Assembly: GCA_021018815.1 (NCBI GenBank)
Contig: JAITYX010000165.1
Span: forward strand, 123,501 to 187,500
Length of the DNA stretch: 64,000 nt
Source of the DNA: Talinum fruticosum
Taxonomy: Eukaryota > Streptophyta > Magnoliopsida > Caryophyllales > Talinaceae
Reading direction: 5' to 3'
Made by a program: the position numbers and the translations under genes. Shown in pieces: positions 1-10,616 of this stretch (positions are counted from its first letter, which is position 1; every line of letters begins with the position of its first letter). A model generated the notes under the pieces. The model was not told the DNA's origin. It did not search any database and saw only the letters and a list, made by a program, of their open reading frames with translations.

Positions 1-379
1 ATGTTCAACTTCAACCCCGAATCGAGCACTAAGATGATTAATAGTAATTGCAGAAAATAATGAGTCAAGCTTTGCAAATGCAGCAATGAAAAAAAGAAGC
101 AGCATCCATGTTGCCTGTAGCAGACAGAATAATAGAGCTTCTAATGTTCTCTCTTACCCAAAGAAATGATTATGAAGACGTCATTGTCATCCTAACACAT
201 TTACAAGCACTTGGACTAATAAGATTAATTCATCAACAAGAAAGGAAGAAGAAAGGATCAAAGCAATTTACAGAAAGAGAAGGTAGTGCAATTTCGTAGT
301 GAGGCACATGGCTCTGGACCTCTTTCATGGTGCTGCCGGGAAATAAGTCAAAAACAAAAAGAGCATCAAGCAAACAAAA
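1..379. other. Unassigned sequence left of the copia element
   Basis: No convincing coding exon, RNA gene or repeat boundary was recognised here. The stretch ends in the 5-bp target-site duplication CAAAA (375-379) directly before the copia 5' LTR. Because DUF1475 exons lie to the right of the element on the minus strand, this stretch is most likely part of that gene's intron or 3' region, but no matching DUF1475 exon could be found in it. Confidence 0.4.
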
Positions 380-1019
380 TGTTGGGGAATTCCAAGAATG
401 TAATCCGCAAAAATGCAGGGATAACCTCTAAGGTATCAAAGGATAGCAAGCATGAGTCTCGGGGATGGACCTGGCTGCCCGTGGTGGTTACAACGGCTAG
501 TGGAAACTAACACGGGCAGCCCGTGTTGAAGGACACGGTCTTCGTGGTGGTACTCAAGGTATCAAAGGACAACAAGCATGAGTCTCGGGATGGACCTGGC
601 TGCTCGTGGTGGTTACAACGGCTAGTGGAAACCAACACCGGCAGCCCGTGTTGAAGGACACAACCCGTGCTGTTCTTCGTGGTGGTACTCGTTCTTGCTT
701 CAAGCAGTCATGCAATCTTCCAAATGGATAGAATGGTCAACAACTCCATCCTATCTAGTTTTTCATGTGACAAGGGTCTTATATAAATACCAAATAGAGA
801 GAGAGAATACATATAACATAACTTCTCATATGTGAGAGTGACTCCAGCACTACATGAATGAACATGAATGAACTTTGAGTGATCTTGGAGATTGCACTTG
901 CTTCATCAACACTTTATCCCTAAGATCATTTGAGGTTCAAGTAAATAAATCTTAAGGAAAGTGATTCGTTCACAACTAATTGACTTGTTCGGTACTAAAT
1001 TGTATATACTTTAGTAACG
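380..1019 (+). repeat. 5' LTR with an internal tandem duplication
   Basis: About 640 bp, against 525 bp for the 3' LTR. The extra length comes from a tandem duplication of about 126 bp: a unit starting AAGGTATCAAAGGA at 430 recurs at 556, including the GCATGAGTCTCGGG and GGCAGCCCGTGTTGAAGGACAC blocks. The left boundary is fixed by the CAAAA target duplication. Confidence 0.88.
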
Positions 1020-1043
1020 ATCTTAGGACCTATTTCGTAGAAG

Positions 1044-1702
1044 ATGGCAACTATTCGTGAGATGACTTAAAACTTTCGGAAGTTAGAGAAGTTTGAAGGT
1101 GTGGGCTTTCAAGATTGGCAAAAGAAGATGCACTTCTCCCTTACAACCCTCAAGGTTGTGTATGTCTTGAACACTCTTGTGTATGTCCTAAACACTCCCT
1201 ATTCGGAAAAACCGAAGAGGAAACCTTAGAGCTTAAATGGGAGAATGATTACATTTTCTAGGGACACATCTTGAACGACATGTCCAATGCCTTGTTCGAT
1301 GTTTATTAGAATGTCAACTCTGCCAAGGAACTTTAGGAAGCCTTGGAGAGCAAGTATATGGCTCACGATGCATCTAGTAAGAACTTGCTTATAAATTATA
1401 AGATGGTTGAAGAACGCTGTGGACCAAATGCATGAGATTTAATGTATATTAACTTTAAACAACATAAGATGCACATGGACGAGTCTATTGTAGTTTCTTC
1501 TATAGTAGACAAACTTCCCCTTCTTGGAAAGACACTAAAAGAACTTTAAAGTATAAGAAAAAGGATATGACTCTTAGAGGATTTGGCTAACCATCTTCGT
1601 ATAGAAGAAGAGTTTCGTATGTGGGATGAATCAAAGGAGCATGCCTCTAAAGTTCATGTGGTAGAGAATGGTGAGTCAAACCATGGACAAAAAGTACCAA
1701 GC
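1044..1702 (+). pseudogene. copia gag, N-terminal part (broken)
   Basis: Translation from the ATG at 1044 gives MATIREMT, a stop, then NFRKLEKFEGVGFQDWQKKM. This is the usual start of plant Ty1/copia gag (Retrotran_gag family), which forms the virus-like particle. Further stops and frameshifts follow before the LINE insertion point at 1702/1703. The zinc-knuckle end of gag resumes beyond the LINE at about 6212. Confidence 0.8.
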
Positions 1703-1703
1703 C

Positions 1704-2794
1704 ATGGCGAGAGCGAACACAGGGCGCACTAGAGGGAGAGGGCGAGGACGACCAAGGCCTGTTAACCACTCCCAATCGAGAAGAGGATGGATTTGTAACC
1801 CTAGAAATTAGGGTTTCTCCAACGAATGAACATAAGGCTCGAAGCAAAACACGCCATCTTGGGCAGAGGAAAGTGAAGCAGATCCAGTGGCGAATTCGGG
1901 TCAATCCTATGCCGATATTGTTAATAGTGATGATGGTGAAGAACTGGAGTTTATACCATGTGAAATTAGTAATGGTGTGCAGATTGCTAGAATTGAAAAT
2001 GTTGATGTGCTCCCTGAAATTGAGTTCTGGCAATCTTTAGTAGATTGTTGTGTAATGGGTGCAAATCCCCCTCTTTGTAATGGAGGGATTTTTCAAAAGA
2101 GTATGGAACTACTTGGATCTGGAAAAAGTAGTAGAAGTCAAAAATGGTATATACGTGGTAAGATTTGAATCTGAGCAACAACAGCACGCTTGCAAAGGAA
2201 TATTGTTCTTTGACAAAAAAACCTGTAGTAGTCAAACCCTGGACCCCAGACCTGATGATGGATAGGAAGAATATTCAAAACTTACCAATTTGGATACAAT
2301 TTCCTAATCTAGATGCAAAATATTGGAGTGCTTCCAGTTTGAGCAAGTTAGGGAGTCTTGTGGGGAAACCTTTGAAGATGGACAAGACAACTATAAAAAA
2401 AGAAAAAATGAGTTTTGCAAGAATCTTGGTTGAAGTCCAACTGGATAGTCCACTACCTAATACAGTGGATTTTGTTAATGAGAAGGGAGTATTAATGCAA
2501 CTACTTGATTATGAGTGGAAGCCTATAAGATGTGGTCACTCTCAGTTCTTCGGGCATGAAGAGGCTGATTGTAAGGAAAAAAAAAATCACTTAAGAATGG
2601 AGACCCATTCAAAAGGAGACCCAGGCCCAGCTACTAATGGGGAAGGGTTTACTGTGGTCACAGACAAAAGAAGATCACACAAGAATCAAAGTGTACCAGT
2701 TACAAACTCCTTTCATGTCCTGGTGAATGAGGGATCGGTGGTAGAGCAAGTGGCTATGGAACCTGTGGGAGAACCACCAACAAACCATGGATAG
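1704..2794 (+). pseudogene. LINE ORF1 (DUF4283 / zinc-knuckle protein), broken
   Basis: The first codons read MARANTGRTRGRGRGRPRP, an AT-hook-like basic start, followed by a stop at about 1810. Coding resumes at 1887 (SYADIVNSDDGEELEF) and shifts frame near 2060-2170. From 2165 to 2794 it reads a typical DUF4283 body (LPIWIQFPNLDAKYWSASSL; LGKPLKMD-like) and a CCHC region. In that zinc knuckle (CGHSQFFGHEEADC) the second cysteine is serine. The known role of the family is RNA binding in the LINE particle. Confidence 0.82.
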
Positions 2795-5700
2795 CATAGT
2801 TACTTGGAATGTGAGAGGGTTGAATGGCCCTAATAAACAAGCTAATTTGAAGAAGTTTGTGCAACATAATAAGGGGGCTTATTAGCCATGCTAGAGACCA
2901 AAATAAGAGACAAGAATTTTGACCAAGTATATAACCGGCTTTTTGAAGGTTGGGGAGTTTCATCAACAACTCCCACCACCCTAGGGGAGAATATGGGTAG
3001 TTTGGAGAACTCAGTAGTATAAGGTGGAAGTAAAGGCAAGTAGTGCTCAATTGGTACATTGCAAGATCAAAAAGAGGGTTGCACCCAGAATTTTACATGA
3101 CCTTCATATATGGGTTGAATAAAGAAGAAGAAAGAGCTCCACTTTGGCTACAACTCAGAGATATAGCAGATGGAATGCATGATCCTTGGTGCATCATTAT
3201 CCTTGGTGCATCATTTGGGGACTTCAACTCTGTGACTTCAGTTGAAGATAGAGTAGGAAGGGTTCCAGTGCTGGTGCATGAAATGAGGGACTTTCTTAGT
3301 TGCATACATGATTGTGGATTACTTGAAATGAGAAGCAGTGGGGCAAGATACTCACGGAGCAACAAACAAGAGGAAGGAGATAATGTCTACTCCAGAATAG
3401 ACAAATGCTTTCACAATGGGGAATGATTCTGTGATAGAGGTGATATGATAGTTGAATACATGGCTGAACTACTATCAAATCATTGCCCATTGAGGTTAAG
3501 ATTGGGGCCTACCATCAGAATAAGAAAGGAACTCAAATTCTGTGACATGTGGACCAAGTCTGAAGAGTTCCCAAATATAGTTAGCATGGCTATACAGAAG
3601 GGGGAGCAGCAATGGATCTGCTTCTCATGTGCATGAGGAACATCAAGGGACACCTACTGCAACTTAATAGTAGCGAGTTTGGCAATGTACATCAAAGGAA
3701 AGAGAATTTGAGAATCCAGCTTCTTCAGGCACAGGAAATTCTACAAGGTGACCCCTAAACCTCCATCTTCAACAGAGGGAGAAGCAAGCTAGAAATGAGT
3801 ACTGTGAGGCCCTTACTCATTCTTTGATGCTAATGAAGCAGCAGAGCAAACTGAACTGTTGTGCAATAAGTGATCAGTGTTCAAAATTTTTCTTTGCAAT
3901 GGTGAAAAAGAGAAAGATGGAGAACTGTATTTACCAGCTGCAAAACAATGCAAACGATGCAGTGAGAACATGGACCAAATAGATCAAATTATGCAGGAGT
4001 TCTATAAAAGCTTGTTGGGAATGCCTGGCAGAATCCACTGTGATACAATTTCACAGGGGGCAAAAGCTAACACTAGATCAGCAAACACAACTATGCAGGG
4101 ATTTCAGTGATGAAGAAATAAGGAAAGCTCTGCCCAGATGGGTACTCCAGTGGTTTCTTTAAGGCTACTTGGAAGGAGCTTAGGCATCTAGTGTGTAACG
4201 CAGTCCGGGATTTGTTGTTATTTAACACAAACAAACTGCCAAAAAGCTTGAACAATACCAAGGTGGTTCTCATTCCAAAGGTGGCAAATCCAGGGCAAGC
4301 TAAAGATTTTAGACCAATTGCGTGTTGCACTGTGGTCTACAAATGTATTACTAAACTTATATGCCAAAGACTGAATGAGGTTCTTCCTTGCATAATATCC
4401 AATAGTCGGTTTGCCTTCATCAAAGGGAGATTGCTTGTCCACAATGTCATGGTGTGCCAGGAAATAGCTAGAGGTTACAATAGGAAGAATGCTAGCCCCA
4501 GATGCATGCTCAAGATTGACATTCAGAAAGCATACGACTCACTTCACTGGGATTTCCTTGAAGAAACCTTATATGGCTTACACTTCCCACAGAAGGTATC
4601 TAATTGGATCATGGCTTGTGTCAGGAGTGCCTCCTTCTCCATACACTTTAATGGTAAAAGCCTTCCTAGTTTTGAGGGTGCACGAGGCATTAGACAAGGG
4701 GACCCAATGTCCCCTCTGCTGTTTGTGATTGCAATGGAATATCTTTCCAGGATGCTTGGTGCACCAGGTGAAGAAGATGAGTTTAAGTATCACCCTAGAT
4801 GCAAAAGCCTGAAGGTCAAGCTGATGACCTTATCATTTTATCAAAGGCAAATGCTGATTAGTGGCTGCAATTACTAGGTGCCTTGATAGGTTCTCTAGGA
4901 TGTAAGGTTAATCTAGAGAAGTCCCAAATAGTGGTTGGAGGGCTTAACACTGAAGAAAAATAGTGTCTCAGAGTGGCTTTACTGAAGGTAAGCTCCCTTT
5001 TAGGTACCTTGGGGTCCCTATAACTCCAGCTAGGCTTTCAAAAATGAGCGCTCTATGTTAGCGGAAAAGATCGTTGCAAAAATTAAAGTATGGGGGAGTA
5101 GATATTACTCTTATGCTGGAAGAATGGAGTTAATAAACTCAGTTTTGATGGGGGTGGTGGGATTCTGGGCTAGCACCTTTGTCCTCCCACAGCAAGTGAT
5201 TAAGGAGATAGAGGCTAGCTGCAGAGCTTTCCAATGGAGTGGTACAAATCAACCATTAAGGCTTGGGATATTGTCTGCCAGCCTAAGAAACATGGAGGTG
5301 CAGGGATTAGAAACATCAAGCAACATCAAGCAGTAGAATAAAGCACTTATGGCAAAATATGTGTGGCAGGTTGCACTAAAAGAGGACACACTATGGGTCA
5401 AGTGGGTTCATGGCCACTACTTGAATGATAATTTGTGGGAATGTACCCCCAAGATGGACACTTGCTGGTACTGGAAGAAATTATGCAGAGTGAAAAAGCC
5501 CTTTAAAACTGGTTTCTCCGTGCAATGGGAATGGCAGTTAGCAGCAAACAAGAAATACCAAGTGAATAGTGGATATAAACCGGTGATGGGGGAGAGGAAT
5601 TAAGTGCAATGGGGCAAGTTAGCATGGAATAGATCTAATGTCCCTAGACACGCCTATGCAGTGTGGATACTTATGCACAAAAAGAACCCTACAGCCGTGA

Positions 5701-6105
5701 AAGTAGCCCGGTACATTGAGGAGAGATTAGTATCAGTTGCAGGTTTTCAGGTTGTGCAATGTTGAGGGGGAGCAAGATGAAAGAGACCATATCTTCTGGA
5801 AATGTTCCTATACAAGGAGTGTGTGGGACAAGATTAGTGAATGGGTGCAATGTAATATCCAAGCAAATACCCTAGAAGACCTTTACACAATCTTACGGGA
5901 GACTAAACGGAAACATAATCAGAGGAGCCTAACATACTCAACATATGCAGCATTTCACTATCACATTTGGCCTGAAAGGAACTCAAGGTGTTTCAATGGC
6001 AGACCGAGGGATGTGAACCAAATCTGGAAAGACATCCAGTTTGACACATGCTCCTGGATTACCTGGCAAAGCAAAGCAAACATTTCTGTAACTGGAGAAG
6101 TATGA
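2788..6105 (+). pseudogene. LINE ORF2 (endonuclease + reverse transcriptase), broken
   Basis: The endonuclease starts SIVTWNVRGLNGPNKQANLK near 2788, with an ETK block after a frameshift. The GDFN motif follows in the segment 3043-3426, and SRIDK near its end. Reverse transcriptase is clearest at 4191-4877: LIPKVANPGQAKDFRPIA, then KIDIQKAYDSLHWDFLE and GIRQGDPMSPLLF. The catalytic FADD block is shifted into another frame and reads QADDLIILSKA at about 4814, with Q in place of F and upstream residues lost. A zinc-binding C-terminal region (ERDHIFWKCSYTRSVWDKI) lies at 5770-5850. Many stops make it non-functional. Confidence 0.85.
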
Positions 6106-6211
6106 TACTGGAAAAATCTAAATAGGCTTGTAATACAGTGATCTTTCACCCCTTTGCATCAGAAAAAGGGAGTTATTGGTTATAAAATAATCACAACTTA
6201 TTACCAAAAAG

Positions 6212-6616
6212 AAAGTACCAAGCAAGAAGAGGCCTCACAAGCACTATGGTACAAGGGAAACAAGAAGGAAAAAGTGGTTTGTTAGAAATGCAACAAACTG
6301 CGACATAATACCAGAGATTGCACCATTTGGAAGAAAAACCATGGGCTGAACAATCAAAAGGCAAAGACAAAGGACAACATTGCAGTCATAATTGTTGACT
6401 TGTCCAAAGTGACAATGACTGGTGGGCTGATTCCGGTGCTTTATAAGACGTGTGTAAGGACCGCTCCTTCTTCAAGACTTTTGAACCGATGGGTGATGGA
6501 ATGGCGCTCTGCATGGGCAATACTCCTAAGGATGATGTCCTAGGTAAAGGTCAAATAAATTTAGTTTTTATTTCTAGAAAAACTCTCACTTTGAATTATG
6601 TACATTATGCTCCGAA
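6212..6616 (+). pseudogene. copia gag zinc knuckle and protease region, broken
   Basis: Reading continues after the LINE. A CCHC knuckle with a stop inside it lies near 6283-6330 (C-stop-KC-NKLR-H-NTRD-C). A protease-like region follows: the DWWADSGAS-type catalytic segment is corrupted, but the flanking VCKDRSFFKTFEPMGDGMAL and NYVHYAPKVRKNLVSGTILN typical of Ty1/copia are recognisable. Confidence 0.72.
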
Positions 6617-7560
6617 GTGAGAAAGAATCTTGTATCGGGTACTATTCTTAATAGATTTGGCTTCAAGCAAGCGTATGAAGTCAATAAGTTAATTGTGTCC
6701 AAGGGTAGTGTCTTTGTGGGGAAGGCATATTTGTGTGGACACATGTTTAAGTTCAATATTGTTAATGCTTCTAGTAGTAATGATAAGATGAATGACTTTG
6801 CTTACATGCTTGTTTCTTCTTCTCCTTCTATATGGCATAATCCTCTTGGATATGTCAATTATAAAAGATTAAAAAAATGTCTAGACTTAACCTCGATTCC
6901 TAATTTTGATGGAATAATAGAGAAGTGTAAAACATGCATGTTAACAAAGATTAATAGAAGTTCTTTTCCTAATGTTAAAAGAATCACCAAATTGCTTGAT
7001 TTAACTCATAGTGATTTAGGTGATTTTCTAAGCACTCCTTTTATTGGAGGAAAGAAATACTTGGTCATTGATTACTCAAGATATTGCCAAGTTTATTTTT
7101 TGCACTCTAAAGATACAACATTTATTAAGCGTTGCATTGTGAAACCTTTATTAAGCGTTGAAGATCCGATAGAGGTGGAGAATATTATGAGCTCCAAGTT
7201 ATTTTTGATAAACCGGTATAATCCAACCATGAAACCACTACACTTTATACACCATATACACCACGACAAAATGATGTGACAGAAAGGAAAAATAGAACCT
7301 TAACGTAAATGGTAAATTCTATGCTTTCTAAACCTGGTTTAAGTGATGATTTTTGGGGCGAAGTAATACTCGCAGCATGTTATATCTTAAATAAAGTTCC
7401 TAATAAGAGGAGCTCTATTCCTCCATATGAATTTTGGAATAAAAGGAATTTAAACCTCAATTATTTCATAATGATTATTTCATAACGATTATTTCATAAT
7501 GAATTATTTCGAGTTTTTGGGTTGTAGGGCTATTGTAAGAGTCCCGAAATCTAAGAAAAC
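6617..7560 (+). pseudogene. copia integrase, broken
   Basis: The segment 6617-7279 reads the protease-integrase junction and the GAG-pre-integrase region (WHNPLGYVNYKRLKKCLDL, then CKTCMLTKINRSSFPNVKR, an HHCC-like zinc site with the first H altered). The integrase core follows (DLTHSDLGDFLSTPFIGGKKY, then DYSRYCQVYFLHSKD). A frameshift near 7275 precedes SMLSKPGLSDDFWGEV and CYILNKVPNK, which belong to the end of the core. Confidence 0.8.
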
Positions 7561-7939
7561 GAAACTGGGAGAAAGAGGAACCGAGTGCATCTTTATAGAT
7601 TATGCTGAAGACGGCAAAGCCTATAGGTCCAAGGTCGTTGAACCTAATGAATTCATAATGGTTAACCATGATTGAATCAACAGATGCAATATTTGACGAA
7701 ACAAGGTTTTCTTCGATTCCTAAACCTAAAGATATTATTCCAAACACTATCACTTCTTGCAATGGGCAAGAACAAGGAGACATAATTAAATTTAGAAAAA
7801 GTAAACGGATTGGAAAGGAGAAATCCATTGGTTCGAATTTCTACATCTACTTAGCAGAAGAAATAAGGAATTTCATTGAAAATAAAATTCTTTACATTTA
7901 TAGCATAGATTTAGACCTCGCCTCTTTTCAAGATGCTAT

Positions 7940-9190
7940 GGAATCATAAGATGCACCTTTTAGAAAAAACAAGAACAAGATGAGATGAACTCAATAATGA
8001 AAAATAATACTTGAATTTCGAGTGATCTTCCCCTAGATGTAAACCTATTACATCAAAATGGATTTTTAAAAGGAAAAGGAGAGTATATTATACCATAGAA
8101 AGGTTTAAAGCCCGGTCGGTAATAAGAGGGGTTAACCAAAAGTATGGTATTAACTACTTTGATACCTATGCACCGCCAGCTAGGATTGCAACTTATTGCT
8201 AGTGCTATTGGTGCAATTCAAAAGCTTATGATTCACCAAATGGATGTCAAGATTGCCTTTTTGAATGGTGAATTAGAAAAACATGTGCATATGAAACAAC
8301 CTAAAGGTTTTGTCGTTCTCGGACAAGAAAAGAAAGTATGCAAACTCATTAGATCCTTCTATGGCTTAAATTAAGCCCTTAAACAATGGCATTATGATGA
8401 AGTAGTAGAGAAGCATATATGATACTCGGGCATTAAGATCACTAGAAATAGTAATGGTATATGTCTAACTCAATCTCATTATGGTGAGAAAGTGATTCGG
8501 AGATTCAAATGCAAGGATTGTTCTTATGGAGCATCACCTTTTGATCAACTTACCAGTTGGTTTGGAATAATGGAAGACCCATTGTATAAATTGAATATTT
8601 AAGGGTGATTCACTCATGATGTATGTCATGACAAGTACCGATATTGTATTTGCAGTTAGGAAACTAAGTAAATTTACTAATAATACTAGTAAATTTCATT
8701 GGCATTCAATAAGGCGGTCTTTCAGCTTTAGAAGTTTTAGAAGGATATTCAACTTATAAAAAGGATTATGCCTCTACATCTTGGTATTTTTTTAGGTGGA
8801 GGGGTCTTCTAAGAAAGAAACTTGTATAATTGATACCTCCATGGGTGCTAAATTTGTGGCATTGGCACAAGCAAGTAAAGAAGCAAAGAGGCGTAATGGC
8901 TTCAAAACTTGTTGGAAATTCTAAATTGGCCAAAATCCATGTCGCCATTCCATTCATTGTGATAGTAAATCTACATTATCTAAGGCTTATAGTCATGTTT
9001 ATAATGGAAAATTAAGGCACATTGGACTTAGACATGCCTATGTTCGTCAATTGATAAAAGATGGAGTGATTACCATTGATTTTATGCAATAAAAAGATAA
9101 TCTTATTGATCCGTTGACTAAAGGTCTAGCAAGAGACTTAGTGTTGAAAATATCAACGGGGATGGGACTCAAGCCCACTTCTTTGATCAC
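7940..9190 (+). pseudogene. copia reverse transcriptase and RNase H, broken; YVDD block missing
   Basis: The frame at 8144-8374 reads IHQMDVKIAFLNGELEKHVHMKQ and FVVLGQEKKVCKLIRSFYGLN, the Ty1/copia RT core. About 60 codons later the family should have the catalytic YVDD; instead the sequence jumps at about 8395-8430 from KQWHYDEVVEKH to the later ITRNSNGICLTQSHY block. The RT active site therefore appears deleted. RNase H pieces follow: AKFVALAQASKEAK, then HCDSKSTLSKAYSHVYNGKL, RHIGLRHAYVRQLI and DNLIDPLTKGLARDLV, ending near 9190. Scattered stops and frameshifts confirm decay. Confidence 0.82.
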
Positions 9191-9707
9191 TAATAATGAT
9201 GCCTCAACTTAGCTCTTGATAAGATGTTAAGTTTTAAGTTCAAAGAGTGACAACATTATATAGTGATTGTTAGCACTATTAATTTTCATCCCAAGCAAGA
9301 GTTTTTACTTTAATGTTATAGAAGGATGATTTTGATTACTCTTCATAGACCTTGATCGAATGGGTGCTTGTGTTAAAAGAGCAATTTCTAATGTTTACCT
9401 ATGCGATGTGAAGTATGGCCAGCCACTTCAAAGAGCCGTGGTTTGGCTTAATGCATTCATGAAGGATATGGACATATAATTTTTAAATTGTGTCAAAATT
9501 TTAAGTGTATTTTGAGATTTGTATGTAAGATGTATCAAATTAGTCGAAATGATTTATAGTTCAAAGACTTGTCCACTATGACATTCGATTAATTGAAATG
9601 TCCACTAAATGGAAGTTCAAATCGCAAGATACTTTCATGAAGTATAAATTTATAAGATTACTCTTAAAGTTCAAGTTTATTTATCACATTTTTGAACTAG
9701 CGGGGAT

Positions 9708-10232
9708 TGTTGGGGAATTCCAAGAAAGTAATGCACAAAAATGCAATTGAACAGTCCGGGATAATCTCTAAGGTATCAATGGATAGCAAGCATGAGTCTC
9801 GGCAGCCACAATGGGGTTACTATGGCCGTGACAACCAACACGGGGTACTATGGTCATGGCAACTAACACAGGCAGCCCGTATTGAAGGACACGGCCCATG
9901 TTGGCCATGTTCTTCGTGGTGGTGCTCGTTCTTGCTTCGAACAAGGTGGTGCTCATTCTTGCTTCGAACAGGTAGTTCGTGTTGGGCCGTAATGAGCGAT
10001 TATTGTTGTTCGAATTGGATAAGATAGTTCACGCAATCTCCCAAATGGATAGAATCATCTACAACTCCAACAACCCCATTGATGAACTTTGAGTGATCTT
10101 GAACATTGCACTTGTTTCATTAGCACTTTATCCCTAATATCATTTGTGGTACAAGAAATAAGTCTTAAGGAAAGTGATTCGTTCACGACTTGTTGACTTA
10201 TCCGATACTACATTTTATATACTTTCCTAACA
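9708..10232 (+). repeat. 3' LTR of the copia element
   Basis: Begins TGTTGGGGAATTCCAAGAAAG and ends ACTTTCCTAACA, followed by the target duplication CAAAA at 10233-10237. It carries one copy of the unit that is duplicated in the 5' LTR. A GC-rich CTCGTTCTTGCTTCGAACA block is itself repeated around 9926-9970. Confidence 0.9.
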
Positions 10233-10237
10233 CAAAA

Positions 10238-10616
10238 TATGTTCGGACAGATGACTAGGTTTTTGCTAACGCAATGTGAATGAAGGGAAGAAGTTATATT
10301 ATCCTGGTTGATAAAACAGAAAAAGAACAAAAACAAGCTAAAAATTTCAGATATGGGATAGCTTATTCAATTTATCGAAGCAAAAAGCTTTAAAAAAGAA
10401 AACATTATGAGATTTGCTTCAAAAGCGGTAATGTTTAAGAGAGAAGAGGAAACTTAAGAACAAAAACAAGCTTAATACAAGGAACAAGAACTCCAATGTG
10501 CAATGGATGGAGCAGCTAAATGACTTGACAATACACTTCACTCCTAAATTACAGTTTCTTCATTTCTGAGATTACATTCACAGAATATATAAAAATAAAA
10601 AGATGATACCACATAC
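10238..10616. other. DUF1475 intron remainder between the copia element and exon 3
   Basis: AT-rich sequence with no coding signal on either strand. It is treated as intron because exon 3 ends at 10617 with a good GTATGT donor and the next coding block is not in the window. Confidence 0.4.

Larger units (their letters stand above)
1703..6211 (+). mobile_element. L1-type LINE inserted in copia gag
   Basis: A 4.5-kb non-LTR retrotransposon flanked by the 12-bp target duplication AAAGTACCAAGC (1691-1702 and 6212-6223). The copia gag reading picks up again on the far side. Contents in order are ORF1 with a DUF4283-type domain and zinc knuckle, then an apurinic endonuclease, reverse transcriptase and a C-terminal zinc-binding region. 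The 3' end is a short A-rich tail (ACCAAAAAG). The element starts one base before an ATG with an RGRGRGRPRP stretch, so it is full length or nearly so. Every ORF is broken, so it is dead. Confidence 0.9.
380..10232 (+). mobile_element. Ty1/copia LTR retrotransposon, degenerate, split by a LINE
   Basis: The element has a 5' LTR at 380-1019 and a 3' LTR at 9708-10232. Both start TGTTGGGGAATTCCAAG, and the 3' copy ends in CA (CG in the 5' copy). A 5-bp duplication CAAAA lies outside both ends (375-379 and 10233-10237). A purine-rich tract just before 9708 fits the polypurine tract. Between the LTRs, gag, protease, integrase, reverse transcriptase and RNase H occur in the usual Ty1/copia order, all on the plus strand and full of stops and frameshifts. 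An L1-type LINE (1703-6211) interrupts gag. No clear primer-binding site was seen after the 5' LTR. The element cannot move by itself. The LTRs differ at many positions, which suggests an old insertion. Confidence 0.93.
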
